Origin: Microcaldota archaeon
GTDB taxonomy: Archaea > Micrarchaeota > Micrarchaeia > Micrarchaeales > Micrarchaeaceae
Length of the DNA: 64,000 nt
Direction: 5' to 3'
Assembly: GCA_021818545.1 (NCBI GenBank)
Contig: JAKATX010000013.1
Span: 62,001 to 126,000 of the forward strand
Shown: positions 1 through 7,698 of the stretch, one piece after another
Position numbering within the stretch: the first letter of the stretch is position 1
How the letters are laid out: every line of letters starts with the position of its first letter
Notes under the pieces: model-generated
What the model was told of the DNA's origin: nothing
Database searches by the model: none
What the model saw: only the letters and a program-made list of their open reading frames with translations
Made by a program: the position numbers and the translations under genes

Positions 1-44
1 AGGGCTAAAAGCATATAAATTATTAAAGGAGCTTGAACAAGATG

Positions 45-395
45 TTAAACGCGAGTAGAAACTTTACGTATAAGCCTATCTATTAACATGCCTTTAATGC
101 CCAAAATACCAGCGACGAGCAGGAGTGCTAAACCTATCAAAAGAGACACGGTTCCTGGCAGTAGCAAGTAATTTGCAGATATTTGTAGTGAAGACTGACT
201 TAATTGTATTATCCCAAAAGCTAATATAACAAAAGCAGTGCCAGTTGAAGTTATATTACTGATTTTATTACCTTTTGTTTCTTTTATGTGATAATGTCTT
301 TCACTAGCGCTATACTCCCTTAGCTGTGAATTTATATTCGCCAGTTCATTTCGAATCGATTCTAATAATTCCTTGTCATCTTTAGTCGCCATCAT
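45..395 (-). CDS. Small two-TM membrane protein, unknown function
   Basis: I do not recognise this 116-residue protein. The N-terminal ~45 residues are charged and predicted helical, possibly coiled coil. Two hydrophobic segments follow, at about residues 46-66 and 77-100, and the protein ends in a basic tail (IDRLIRKVSTRV). This layout suggests a small inner-membrane protein with a cytosolic helix. The track start begins MMATKDDKELL, so the second Met is equally possible. It lies at the window edge next to accessory genes (tRNA fragment, VapBC), so it may belong to an integrated element. No catalytic motif is visible. Confidence 0.6.
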   Translation of the reverse strand: MMATKDDKELLESIRNELANINSQLREYSASERHYHIKETKGNKISNITSTGTAFVILAFGIIQLSQSSLQISANYLLLPGTVSLLIGLALLLVAGILGIKGMLIDRLIRKVSTRV

Positions 396-510
396 ATCAC
401 ATAAAACATTCTTACTAAAGGTTTTTGATACGCTAGGTATCTCAATATCAATCCATTACTTTGACAAAGCCTATAATATAGATAAGCTAAAAATAAAAAA
501 TCTTACAACT

Positions 511-534
511 GTTCGGATCTAGCCGTGTCCGAAC
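511..534. repeat. 7-bp inverted repeat upstream of the tRNA-Gln-like sequence
   Basis: GTTCGGA (511-517) and TCCGAAC (528-534) are perfect reverse complements around a 10-nt loop, in an otherwise AT-rich spacer. A TATA-like TTATAAA follows at 544-550. The repeat could be an operator or an RNA hairpin. The role is unknown; only the symmetry is seen. Nothing else is recognised between 396 and 640. Confidence 0.4.
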
Positions 535-640
535 GATATGTGCTTATAAAGCTTAGCCACGCTAAAGATGTGTTCGATTCCGAGCTTTTTTGGCTTGGGA
601 TTTTATTGTTTTTGTCGTGAGAAAATGGAGCTAGAAACGA

Positions 641-706
641 GTGAAGCTAGGCCAAGGACAGCGGGCTTTGGACCCGCGAACATCGGTTCGAATCCGGTCG
701 GGGCTA
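641..706 (+). tRNA. tRNA-Gln(UUG)-like, 5' half not identified
   Basis: The 3' two thirds of a tRNA are clear. There is an anticodon stem GCGGG/CCCGC (661-677) with loop CTTTGGA (anticodon UUG), a 4-nt variable loop, a T-stem around TTCGAAT (682-698), a 3' acceptor strand CGGGGCT and discriminator A at 706. A weak D-arm-like stretch (GTGAAG...GGCCAAGG) precedes it. No 5' strand matching AGCCCCG occurs in the preceding ~150 bases. The sequence may therefore be a displaced 3' half left by element integration, a half of a split tRNA, or a gene with a non-canonical intron. The start given is approximate. Confidence 0.5.
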
Positions 707-712
707 AGTTCA

Positions 713-1120
713 TCAAAGTAATTTCAATAAGTCGCTGGTCCCGAATATCCTTATTCCTCTCTTACCTTTATAATCGGAGTCGTTAGTCCATATGCCATCG
801 CATTTGAATGCTAAGTAACAGGCAACATATGGGGCATCTTTAATATCCTCTTTCATCAATTCCTTTGCATTCTTAAGCTCAGCCTCATAATCCTCTATAG
901 GTATTGTTTGTATCTCTTGAAATACAAAAGTAACAAGCAGATTCAGAGTGTCTTCCTCCATGCCGGATTTTTGCCTTACGTATTCCAAGTATTTGGATGT
1001 CTCTTCCTTTACGAAATCTGGTGCTAAGAACTTGAAGTTTCCACTAAGCAATATTTCCCGTGCTTTGCTGTTCTTAATAAGAGCCGCAATGATAACATTC
1101 GCATCTACAATAAGGATCAT
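713..1120 (-). CDS. vapC: VapC-like PIN-domain toxin
   Basis: This 135-residue PIN-domain protein is probably the RNase toxin of a VapBC module. The acidic residues expected to bind Mg/Mn are visible: D6 in the N-terminal IVDAN motif, E39/E40 in VKEET, D95 in KDAPYVA and D114/D116 in WTNDSDY. The length is normal for a stand-alone PIN toxin. The start overlaps the end of the upstream antitoxin-like gene by 4 nt, typical of translationally coupled toxin-antitoxin pairs. The stop lies 7 nt from the tRNA-Gln-like sequence on the other strand. VapC toxins cleave tRNA or rRNA in known cases; the target here is unknown. Confidence 0.85.
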   Translation of the reverse strand: MILIVDANVIIAALIKNSKAREILLSGNFKFLAPDFVKEETSKYLEYVRQKSGMEEDTLNLLVTFVFQEIQTIPIEDYEAELKNAKELMKEDIKDAPYVACYLAFKCDGIWTNDSDYKGKRGIRIFGTSDLLKLL

Positions 1121-1341
1121 AGCAACCCATGCCTTCTTGCCACTGCTTCATTTATCTTTCTGCCTATCTCCACTGCATCCTTTTCAGTAAGTTTGCTCTT
1201 CGAAGTTAGTTTATCCATGAGTTCCAATACCTTAGCCTTATCCCAAAGAGCCTCTCTAGCAACTGCACTCCACTTTATATCCTTGTGCTTCTTCATAACA
1301 ACCATTAGCTCGTTCGGTATGGCGAGCGTCATATTAGTCAT
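1117..1341 (-). CDS. VapB-like antitoxin
   Basis: This 74-residue protein lies directly upstream of the PIN toxin and overlaps it by 4 nt. Its N-terminus (MTNMTLAIPNELMVVMKK) followed by WSAVAREAL fits a ribbon-helix-helix DNA-binding domain, and the charged helical C-terminus would wrap the toxin. The ORF track begins at a TTG at 1371. I chose the ATG at 1341 because a TATA box at 1372-1380 places transcription start near 1350, giving a short or absent leader. As in other VapBC pairs it probably represses its own operon; this is inferred from family and position. Confidence 0.75.
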   Translation of the reverse strand: MTNMTLAIPNELMVVMKKHKDIKWSAVAREALWDKAKVLELMDKLTSKSKLTEKDAVEIGRKINEAVARRHGLL

Positions 1342-1371
1342 TCCATCATCTAAGTATATTATGTAGAACAA

Positions 1372-1380
1372 GTATAAATA
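1372..1380 (-). promoter_or_regulatory. TATA box of the vapBC-like operon
   Basis: The minus strand reads TATTTATAC here, about 27 nt before the expected transcript start and ~31 nt before the chosen antitoxin ATG. This is the archaeal TATA-box arrangement. Confidence 0.55.
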
Positions 1381-1424
1381 CTTATTTATCAGCGAAAGAA
1401 CTGTTTGATTCTGAGCCGTATCCT

Positions 1425-1990
1425 TTATGTTTCTGAATGCATTGTAAGGCTCTTGCCTGCTGCAAGCTGCTTTATCGCCTCTATTTTCTGCTTATCAAAT
1501 GCGAAGTCTATGCTCTTGTATAGCTCTTCGTTGTCCTTCGCTATGTACCTCATTGTAGTCGCCCTGCGCGGCCTCTATCTCTTTTGCGTGGCAATTGATG
1601 AACTCCACGATCCCCGTGAATAAGTCCAACGGTATTATCAGCGAATCCATCCTGTGCGACTTCTCGCTCTGTATGATCAGCTCGCGCTTGTCGAAGTCAA
1701 TGTTGCCCAGGTGCAACTGGCAGACTTCACCGATGCGTAAGCCTAGATAAGCCTGGTACTCGAAGAGAAGGTGAAACTTCGCTTCTGCACGTTCCGTAGG
1801 AACTGCTGCAACTCAATCTCTGTGAAGCCCTTGTTCATCGAGCCGTACTTCGGCTCTCTCTTGAACTTGAAGCGCGTGTAGCGCGCCTTCGTGAATACGG
1901 TGGTGACCTGCTCCAACTGATGCTTGGAAGCGGTCTTGCCGACTTGCGCGGCAAGTTGAAGGAAGCTCTGGAAATCCAACCCCGAACCCT
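1425..1990 (-). pseudogene. Decayed tyrosine recombinase (integrase-like)
   Basis: Three minus-strand fragments join into one integrase-like protein. The first contains TRFKFKREPKYGSMNKGFTEIE. A shift near 1760 then gives FHLLFEYQAYLGLRIGEVCQ, the box I region with its catalytic Arg, continuing LHLGNIDFDKREL. A second shift near 1555 gives MRYIAKDNEELYKSIDFAF to a TAA. The HxxR and Tyr boxes expected later in a complete recombinase are not found. Two frameshifts plus the missing C-terminus indicate a pseudogene. It sits just downstream of tRNA-Lys, a usual integration target, so it is probably the remnant of an integrated element. Confidence 0.6.
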
Positions 1991-2119
1991 GGTTCCCATC
2001 GCTTCCTTTCTTGCTTGGGAACGTCCTGGAAACGCACCCCGAACCCGCGTTTCCTTTGCCGTTCCGCTTGCGCACATGCTCGGAAACGGACCCGGCGCGC
2101 GCTGACGTAAAAACATAGG

Positions 2120-2194
2120 CGGGCTCGGTGGGATTTGGACCCACGACCTACTGGTTAAGAGCCAGCCGCTCTGACCAGCCTGAGCTACAAGCCC
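2120..2194 (-). tRNA. tRNA-Lys(CUU)
   Basis: This is a complete cloverleaf on the minus strand. The acceptor stem is GGGCTTG/CGAGCCC, the anticodon loop is CTCTTAA (CUU), the T-loop is TCCAAAT and the discriminator is G. No intron is present and CCA does not appear to be encoded. An integrase remnant lies immediately 3' of it. Confidence 0.92.
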
Positions 2195-2234
2195 ACTTGA
2201 AAGAGATTTAGTGAGAAAATATATAATGTTTATT

Positions 2235-3359
2235 CTACAGGGCATTCAGGAACCTGTTGACGACAGGCTTTGCCTTTGCGACGTTCCGCCCATCACAAGC
2301 AACGACAAGCCTATTGGTATCGTTCATCGTCCTCGCAAGATTTGCAATAAGTGGCGAGACCTTGGAAAGCTTGCCTATCGGTTTGTTTCCCTTGCCCAGT
2401 ATCGGCAGTTCGTAGTCCTTTATCTTGAAGTCCAGCTTTTCTGCTATGAAATCGTCGGACCCAAAGCCTGCTTTTTCCAGGGCATCGCCCAGTTCAGAGA
2501 CTGGCAGATCCCTTGGAGCTGCGCCGTCATAAACGCGTTTAAACAGTTTCCTATCCATTACTCTTCCCATCATCGCAGAAGACGTACGCTCATTCGACAG
2601 TATGCTCACTATGTCGCCGTCGTTGTAGGAGGAAAGCATCTTCGGGTCTATCTTGCCGACCTCGATGGCCGCCGTCAGCGCTTTGCCATACATGCTGCCC
2701 GCTATCACAACAGTATGGTGGTAGTAGACGGAGGAAAACATCAGGTAGCGCGCTATGAGCAATGATTCGGCGCCCGAGACGCCCTGCCTGTATAGCGCAG
2801 GTGCATCGTTGAAAAGCGTTATCTTGCTTATCAGCCTGTTGGCATCAAGCGCGCCGTACGCCACCCCTGTATAATAAGAGTCCCTGGACAGGTAGTCTAT
2901 GCGATCGGAGCCTAGTGCGCCTGTGACTATCTGGCCCTTGGTCAGCCCCCTGAAGTAGCTCAAGAATTTCTTGAACGACAATGTCGAATCTGATATTATG
3001 TCGCGTATCGCGCTGCTTCTTATTATCTCCTCGCCGACTGCTTCATGCGTCTTATCCAAGTAGTGTTCTAGGGCGAAATGCGAGAGATGGGAGAACGCAG
3101 CGTGCCCTATGTCGTGCAGCAAGCCGACGTACGGAACTTCCAATTCTACCTCGCCTGTTATGTTGCGCATCATCATGCTGGCCACATGATAAGTGCCCAG
3201 AGAGTGCTCGAAACGCGTGTGGTTGGCTCCAGGGTACACGAGATACGCAAAAGCAAGCTGCTTCACATACCTCAGCCTCTGCATGTGCGGATCCTCGAGT
3301 ATCTTCTGCGCGATTTTATCAACGTATATGTCGGAGAATATCGGATCCCTTATGTTCAT
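2235..3359 (-). CDS. HD-superfamily phosphohydrolase (dNTPase/SAMHD1-like)
   Basis: The 374-residue protein carries the metal-binding HD signature in the order seen in deoxynucleotide triphosphohydrolases: RFEHSLGTYHVA, then GLLHDIGHAAFSH, then a conserved Asp in GSDRIDYLSRDSYYTG. This matches the COG1078 family, which hydrolyses dNTPs or related nucleotides. The track start is further upstream. I chose the ATG at 3359 because a GGTGGT ribosome-binding site precedes it and the product then begins MNIRDPIFSDIYVD, as in homologs. It follows VKOR by 13 nt, so it is probably the last gene of the cDPGS-VKOR-HD operon. The substrate cannot be told from sequence. Confidence 0.85.
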   Translation of the reverse strand: MNIRDPIFSDIYVDKIAQKILEDPHMQRLRYVKQLAFAYLVYPGANHTRFEHSLGTYHVASMMMRNITGEVELEVPYVGLLHDIGHAAFSHLSHFALEHYLDKTHEAVGEEIIRSSAIRDIISDSTLSFKKFLSYFRGLTKGQIVTGALGSDRIDYLSRDSYYTGVAYGALDANRLISKITLFNDAPALYRQGVSGAESLLIARYLMFSSVYYHHTVVIAGSMYGKALTAAIEVGKIDPKMLSSYNDGDIVSILSNERTSSAMMGRVMDRKLFKRVYDGAAPRDLPVSELGDALEKAGFGSDDFIAEKLDFKIKDYELPILGKGNKPIGKLSKVSPLIANLARTMNDTNRLVVACDGRNVAKAKPVVNRFLNAL

Positions 3360-3372
3360 GAAACCACCACTT

Positions 3373-3774
3373 TTACGTATGTTGCTGCACCTTGTATAGC
3401 AGCACAAGGGAAGCTATTACAAGGATGTCTAGCACAGAGCAGTATATGCATATCTCGCGGAGGCTGTACATTGCGGTGAACGAATACGCTACGCCCACTA
3501 TCCCTGCGGCGAACCATAATGTAGTCTGTATTTTATCGCGCATGTAATACGACAGCGCAATCGCAGCAATGACCCAAACAAAGCCGAGCAGCGCCAATGG
3601 CACCCCGAATACCTTTGAGAATACGCTCTCCACTACGGAAGCGCAGTTGATAATGCCCGTGTCTGGACATGCCAGCGTTTGCGGCGCGAGGGCGACCAGC
3701 AATAGGTACGCTGAGTCCAGAAGTGCCATTAACAATATGACGAACAGCAGGCGCTCGGTTTTATGCACATTCAT
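3373..3774 (-). CDS. VKOR-family disulfide-bond-generating membrane protein
   Basis: This 133-residue, four-helix membrane protein shows the VKOR core. A loop cysteine pair region (LACPDTGIINCASVVES) precedes FGVPLALLGFVWV, and the quinone-facing CxxC motif appears as EICIYCSVLDIL. VKOR passes electrons from periplasmic thiol oxidants to quinone, making disulfides in exported proteins. No thioredoxin-like partner domain is fused and none is adjacent. Its ATG overlaps the TGA of the upstream GTPase gene, implying co-translation. Quinone use would fit the complex I genes at 45-52 kb. Confidence 0.85.
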   Translation of the reverse strand: MNVHKTERLLFVILLMALLDSAYLLLVALAPQTLACPDTGIINCASVVESVFSKVFGVPLALLGFVWVIAAIALSYYMRDKIQTTLWFAAGIVGVAYSFTAMYSLREICIYCSVLDILVIASLVLLYKVQQHT

Positions 3775-5105
3775 CTGGTCCTCCGTTTTGAGGCTTTGCT
3801 CGCGAAGGCCTTCACTATGCTGTCGAACCTGCTGTTGCGCGGCTTCAGCTCATAGCCTACCTGGACTATGGGCTTGTCAACGACTATCAGCTTCCTTATG
3901 TCTATCGGAGTAGCTGATATGACGAGATCGCAATCCACGTTGTTTACCGTGTTCTGCAGGTCGTTTATCTGCTTTGGCGAGTATCCCACTGCTGGAAGCT
4001 CGGCACCCAGATTTGGGTATTTGTCGTACATGTCCCTTATTGTGCCCAATGCTTTCGGCTTTGCGTCCACTATCTGTTTTGCGCCGAACTCCTTGGCCAC
4101 TACAGTGCCTGCGCCGAACTTCATGCCGCCGTGGGTTATTGTAGGTCCATCTTCTATCACAAGCACACGCTTGCCGCTTATTATCCTCTTGTTGTCAGGT
4201 ATGACAACCGAGTCCGCCATTATTATTTCGGCCTTTTTGTTTATCTCTTTGAGATTGTGGTTAAGCTGTGCAAGCTGCTCCTTGGTTGCGGTGTTTGACT
4301 TGTTTACTACAATCACATCCGCTATTCTGGCGGCCGTTTCTCCTGGATAGTAGGTGAGTTCGTCGCCTACACGCAATGGATCCGCTATGGTTATGAGCAT
4401 ATCGGGTTTTATGAATGGCGTGTCGTTGTTGCCGCCGTCCCACAGCACCACATCCGCCTCCTTCTCCGCGGCTCTCAGTATCTTTTCATAGTCTACGCCG
4501 GCGAATACAGTGAAGCCGTTCTTTATGTGGGGCTCGTACTCCTCCCTTTCCTCTATGGTGCACTTGTTCTTGGCCAAATCCTGCATAGTGGCGAATCTTT
4601 GCACTATCTGGTCCTTTAGCAGGCCGTATGGCATTGGATGCCTTATCACTGCAACCCTCAGGCCGCTTTCACGCAATATATTTGATATGTATCTTGTTGT
4701 CTGGCTCTTGCCTGCCCCTGTCCTAACAGCGCATATCGCGATCACCGGCTTCTTGGACTTTATCATAGTGCGCTCCGGAGCTATAAGCAAGAAATCTGCA
4801 CCGCTGGCGTTTACAACGCTCGACTTTTCCATCACAGTGTTGTACGATAGGTCGCTATAAGCCTGGACGCATAAATCCGCCTTGAACCTCTTTATCAGAT
4901 TGGGAAGCTCGGATTCGTTGAATATCTTTATGCCTTTCGGATACCTCTTCCCGCTAAGCTCCTTCGGGTATATCCTGCCTGCTATCCCAGGGATCTGGCT
5001 GGCGGTAAACGCGACCACTTCATACTCCGGATCCTCCCTGAAAAGGACGTTAAAGTCATGGAAGTCCCTGCCAGCCGCACCTATTATTATGACTTTCTTT
5101 GCCAT
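3771..5105 (-). CDS. Cyclic 2,3-diphosphoglycerate synthetase-like GTPase (COG2403)
   Basis: The protein has 444 residues. The N-terminal ~130 residues form a Rossmann-like domain starting VIIIGAAGRDFHDFNV. A P-loop kinase-like domain follows, with Walker A AVRTGAGKSQTTR near residue 130 and DVVLWDGGNNDTPF further on. This matches the COG2403 family, usually annotated as cyclic 2,3-diphosphoglycerate synthetase, a compatible solute enzyme of some archaea. Most members outside methanogens are uncharacterised, so the exact reaction is uncertain. It is the first gene of a three-gene operon with VKOR and the HD hydrolase. Confidence 0.75.
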   Translation of the reverse strand: MAKKVIIIGAAGRDFHDFNVLFREDPEYEVVAFTASQIPGIAGRIYPKELSGKRYPKGIKIFNESELPNLIKRFKADLCVQAYSDLSYNTVMEKSSVVNASGADFLLIAPERTMIKSKKPVIAICAVRTGAGKSQTTRYISNILRESGLRVAVIRHPMPYGLLKDQIVQRFATMQDLAKNKCTIEEREEYEPHIKNGFTVFAGVDYEKILRAAEKEADVVLWDGGNNDTPFIKPDMLITIADPLRVGDELTYYPGETAARIADVIVVNKSNTATKEQLAQLNHNLKEINKKAEIIMADSVVIPDNKRIISGKRVLVIEDGPTITHGGMKFGAGTVVAKEFGAKQIVDAKPKALGTIRDMYDKYPNLGAELPAVGYSPKQINDLQNTVNNVDCDLVISATPIDIRKLIVVDKPIVQVGYELKPRNSRFDSIVKAFASKASKRRTR

Positions 5106-5154
5106 TCAATCACACGAAGCTTATAATTGCAGCACTTCTATTTATTTTTTTGTT

Positions 5155-6375
5155 TTATTGGACGAACATCGCAGCAAAAACCTTGGCACACTTCACAATG
5201 TCGCTTATGTACGCGAACTCGTTTGGCTGATGCGCTATGTCTTCGCCAACGCCCCATACTACCGATGGCCAACCCTCTCTCCTGAAGTATGCTGCACACG
5301 TACCTCCTCCTATCCCAACCGCCTTTGGTTTTACTTTCATCTGCCTACTTATCGCACTGGAAATGACAGCGAAAATCTCTGATTTTGGATCCGTGGGCTG
5401 CGGTGCGTCTTCCCTCTGCATGACCTCGAATTCTATCCTTACTTTGCTGAACTCATTGCTTTTCGCTATCTTCTTTATATCGTCCAGCACGTCCTGTGTC
5501 CTGTAGGTAGGCAGGATCCTGGAATCCATGTAGAATACCTCCTTGCCGGGTATTATGTTTATGCTGTCCACATTCTTTTCATGCTTTGTCATCTCAAAAG
5601 TCGAGGAGGGTGGCTCAAACGCCTTGCTCCTTGCTTCGTATTTCTTGTGCAGGAAGTCGTCCATTGCCACCATCAATCTCGCCGCGTAGATGCCTGCATT
5701 AACGCCCATCCCCGGAGTGCTGGCATGGACCTGCTGGCCGTGCACCGTGACCTTCAGCCACAGTATGCTTTTTTCTGCCACCTCTACCTCATCGCCGTTC
5801 TTCGTGTTTGAATCAGGCACAATGAACATGTCGTCTTTGATGAATATGCCCTCCTTTATCAGTTTCTGTATGCCGAACTTGCTGCCCAGCTCCTCGTCCG
5901 CCACCAGAACCAATCCATAATTGTATTTCAGTTTGGAGCCGCTTCTGGAAAGGGCCTTAAGCGCAAACATCGCACCTATTAAGGCCTCGCCATTGTCGTT
6001 GGTACCGCGGCCGAATATCCTGTCGCCCTCAATGTGGGCATTGAACGGGTCATGGCGCCAAAGCGCAAGGTCGCCCTCGGCAACCGTATCCATGTGCGCC
6101 ACTATCCACAGGGTACGTTCGCTCTTGCCAAGAACGGATATAAGATTAGAGCGCACGGAAGAGCTATCGTCCTTATAATCATAGCGCTTTACCTTGAGTC
6201 CCCAACCCTTAAGCGTCTTTTCCAGGAAATCCGCGCGCGCTGACTCGCCTGTGCCTCCGCTGGCCGGGGATACTGCCTTTATCCCCACCATCCCTGCCAT
6301 CGCCTTGACCATTTCTTCCCGCATAGAGTCTATGCGTAGATTCAACTGCGAAAGAGGATCTGTAGATTGAGCCAT
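5155..6375 (-). CDS. M20-family metallopeptidase / ArgE-DapE-like deacylase
   Basis: The protein has about 406 residues. Metal-ligand motifs in order are IVAHMDTVAEGD, GRGTNDNGEALIG, the catalytic/ligand glutamates in VADEELGSKFG, VPDSN, and a C-terminal His in IAHQPNEFAYI. A dimerisation (lid) domain lies between. Family members hydrolyse peptides or N-acyl amino acids using two zinc ions; the substrate here is unknown. I prefer the Met at 6375 (MAQSTDPL) to the track start at 6396 because a TATA-like sequence at ~6398-6408 puts transcription start close to 6375. It is separated from the downstream cDPGS operon by 49 nt. Confidence 0.85.
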   Translation of the reverse strand: MAQSTDPLSQLNLRIDSMREEMVKAMAGMVGIKAVSPASGGTGESARADFLEKTLKGWGLKVKRYDYKDDSSSVRSNLISVLGKSERTLWIVAHMDTVAEGDLALWRHDPFNAHIEGDRIFGRGTNDNGEALIGAMFALKALSRSGSKLKYNYGLVLVADEELGSKFGIQKLIKEGIFIKDDMFIVPDSNTKNGDEVEVAEKSILWLKVTVHGQQVHASTPGMGVNAGIYAARLMVAMDDFLHKKYEARSKAFEPPSSTFEMTKHEKNVDSINIIPGKEVFYMDSRILPTYRTQDVLDDIKKIAKSNEFSKVRIEFEVMQREDAPQPTDPKSEIFAVISSAISRQMKVKPKAVGIGGGTCAAYFRREGWPSVVWGVGEDIAHQPNEFAYISDIVKCAKVFAAMFVQ

Positions 6376-6413
6376 AGAAACCGCTAATAGATGCAAGATA
6401 AATTATAAGAAAG

Positions 6414-7025
6414 CTACCTGGTCCATAGATCGGTGAAGTGGTCGGACAGCTCCTTTATCCTGGCTTTATCGGTCATTATCTCTATATGCTCTACGTTTTT
6501 GTGGGTGCCGCTGTACGTGAGGTTCGCGCTGCCCGTTATTGCCTCATCTCCAGATATGTACAGTTTTTCGTGTATGAACTTGGCAGTGACCACCTTGACA
6601 TGCAGGTTCAGCAAGCTTGTTGGGTATTTCTTGTGGAAAAGCTCCATGTAAAGGACGGCTGCCAGGGTCAATGCGATTATCACGGCAGCCTGATAGTAAT
6701 TAAGCCATATTGATATGACCAGCATTGCGGCCACGTAAAGTATGAGCGACTTGTCCGCCTTCCTGATCCCTGCATTCTGCAGTATGCGCACGGAATTCTC
6801 AGTGCTCTCGTTCTGGTGATTGCCGGGCGAGGTTATCACATAGACTTTCCTGTGCTTGGATACGTCAACCAACATCTTTGCGTAGTACGGACCGAGGAAA
6901 GGCGATATGACCATCAGCGGCGCGCCACGGCGCTTTATGAGCGGATCTATGTACTTGTAGCTCTCGGTGCCGCTGTAGCCATCCTGAGTGCTTCGCTTGA
7001 AACCGAACAACGTCAAACACCGCAT
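6414..7025 (-). CDS. Membrane-spanning PLD-like protein with a single HKD motif
   Basis: This 203-residue protein carries one phospholipase D-type motif near the C-terminus (HEKLYISGDEAITGSANLT). The N-terminal half (PLMVISPFLGPYYAKMLVDV) resembles the first beta-alpha unit of PLD-like nucleases. Two hydrophobic segments, about residues 92-135, interrupt the fold. A catalytic PLD site needs two HKD motifs, so this protein would have to dimerise. It could be a membrane-bound nuclease or a phospholipid enzyme. The insertion of transmembrane helices inside the PLD fold is unusual. It is followed by the M20 peptidase gene after 38 nt. Confidence 0.65.
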   Translation of the reverse strand: MRCLTLFGFKRSTQDGYSGTESYKYIDPLIKRRGAPLMVISPFLGPYYAKMLVDVSKHRKVYVITSPGNHQNESTENSVRILQNAGIRKADKSLILYVAAMLVISIWLNYYQAAVIIALTLAAVLYMELFHKKYPTSLLNLHVKVVTAKFIHEKLYISGDEAITGSANLTYSGTHKNVEHIEIMTDKARIKELSDHFTDLWTR

Positions 7026-7147
7026 ACATATGCGCGCATTAAATAATTAAGAGTTGGTTTAGGGTCAGATGGCGCTCACGCTATGCATCTGAATTGGAAT
7101 AAATAAGAAAATAAGAAGAAATTAAAAAAAGAAAAAAGATGGGCTTT

Positions 7148-7531
7148 TTACATTGAGCCCATCATCCCTCCTATATATGTCAGGAGGAATCCGACGATCG
7201 CATATAGGAAGTATGCACCCATCCCGCTCAATATGAATAGCGTAATTGCGCCAAGCATTATGAACTTCCAGAGGATGTTGCCCTTCATCTTCTTATGAGC
7301 CTCGTCCATCATCTTGTTGGACATCATGCCTATGCTCAGGAAGAATAGCGAAAATGAGCTAATGATCGCCAAAGCGATTACAAACGGAGCAAAAAATGAG
7401 GCCATGTTAAGCCACGTTCCCATCGCACCGCCTTGCCCATACCATGTAAACACTACGTACAGGTATATCAACGATCCTAGAAATACTAGGATTCCTCCAA
7501 CTGGTCCAGACGATTCTTTTTTCGCCGCCAT
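7148..7531 (-). CDS. Small polytopic membrane protein next to the VWA gene
   Basis: This 127-residue protein has three to four hydrophobic helices (GGILVFLGSLIYLYVVF; FFAPFVIALAIISSFSLFFLSIGMM; ILWKFIMLGAITLFIL; AYFLYAIVGFLLTYIGGMM). No domain is recognised. The Met at 7531 was chosen over the track start because AGGTGA lies 6 nt upstream of it and the product then begins MAAKKESS. It lies 167 nt downstream of the VWA gene on the same strand and may serve the same system. Confidence 0.65.
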   Translation of the reverse strand: MAAKKESSGPVGGILVFLGSLIYLYVVFTWYGQGGAMGTWLNMASFFAPFVIALAIISSFSLFFLSIGMMSNKMMDEAHKKMKGNILWKFIMLGAITLFILSGMGAYFLYAIVGFLLTYIGGMMGSM

Positions 7532-7698
7532 AATTTTCACCTGGTAAACACTTTGATAGTAAAGTTTTTAAAGCTAACCACGGCATACGTAGGTTGTAGA
7601 ACTTATGTATAATTAGTAAATGGCAGCTTATTCTAACAATATCTTAGAAGACATTTGTGTGGCTGACGCTACGATGCAAAAGATCAAGCCGCAACTGT

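Noticed and set aside
1835-2245. ORF 1835-2245 minus (136 aa) and neighbouring long ORFs
   Set aside because: It overlaps tRNA-Lys and is a shadow frame of the GC-rich integrase remnant.
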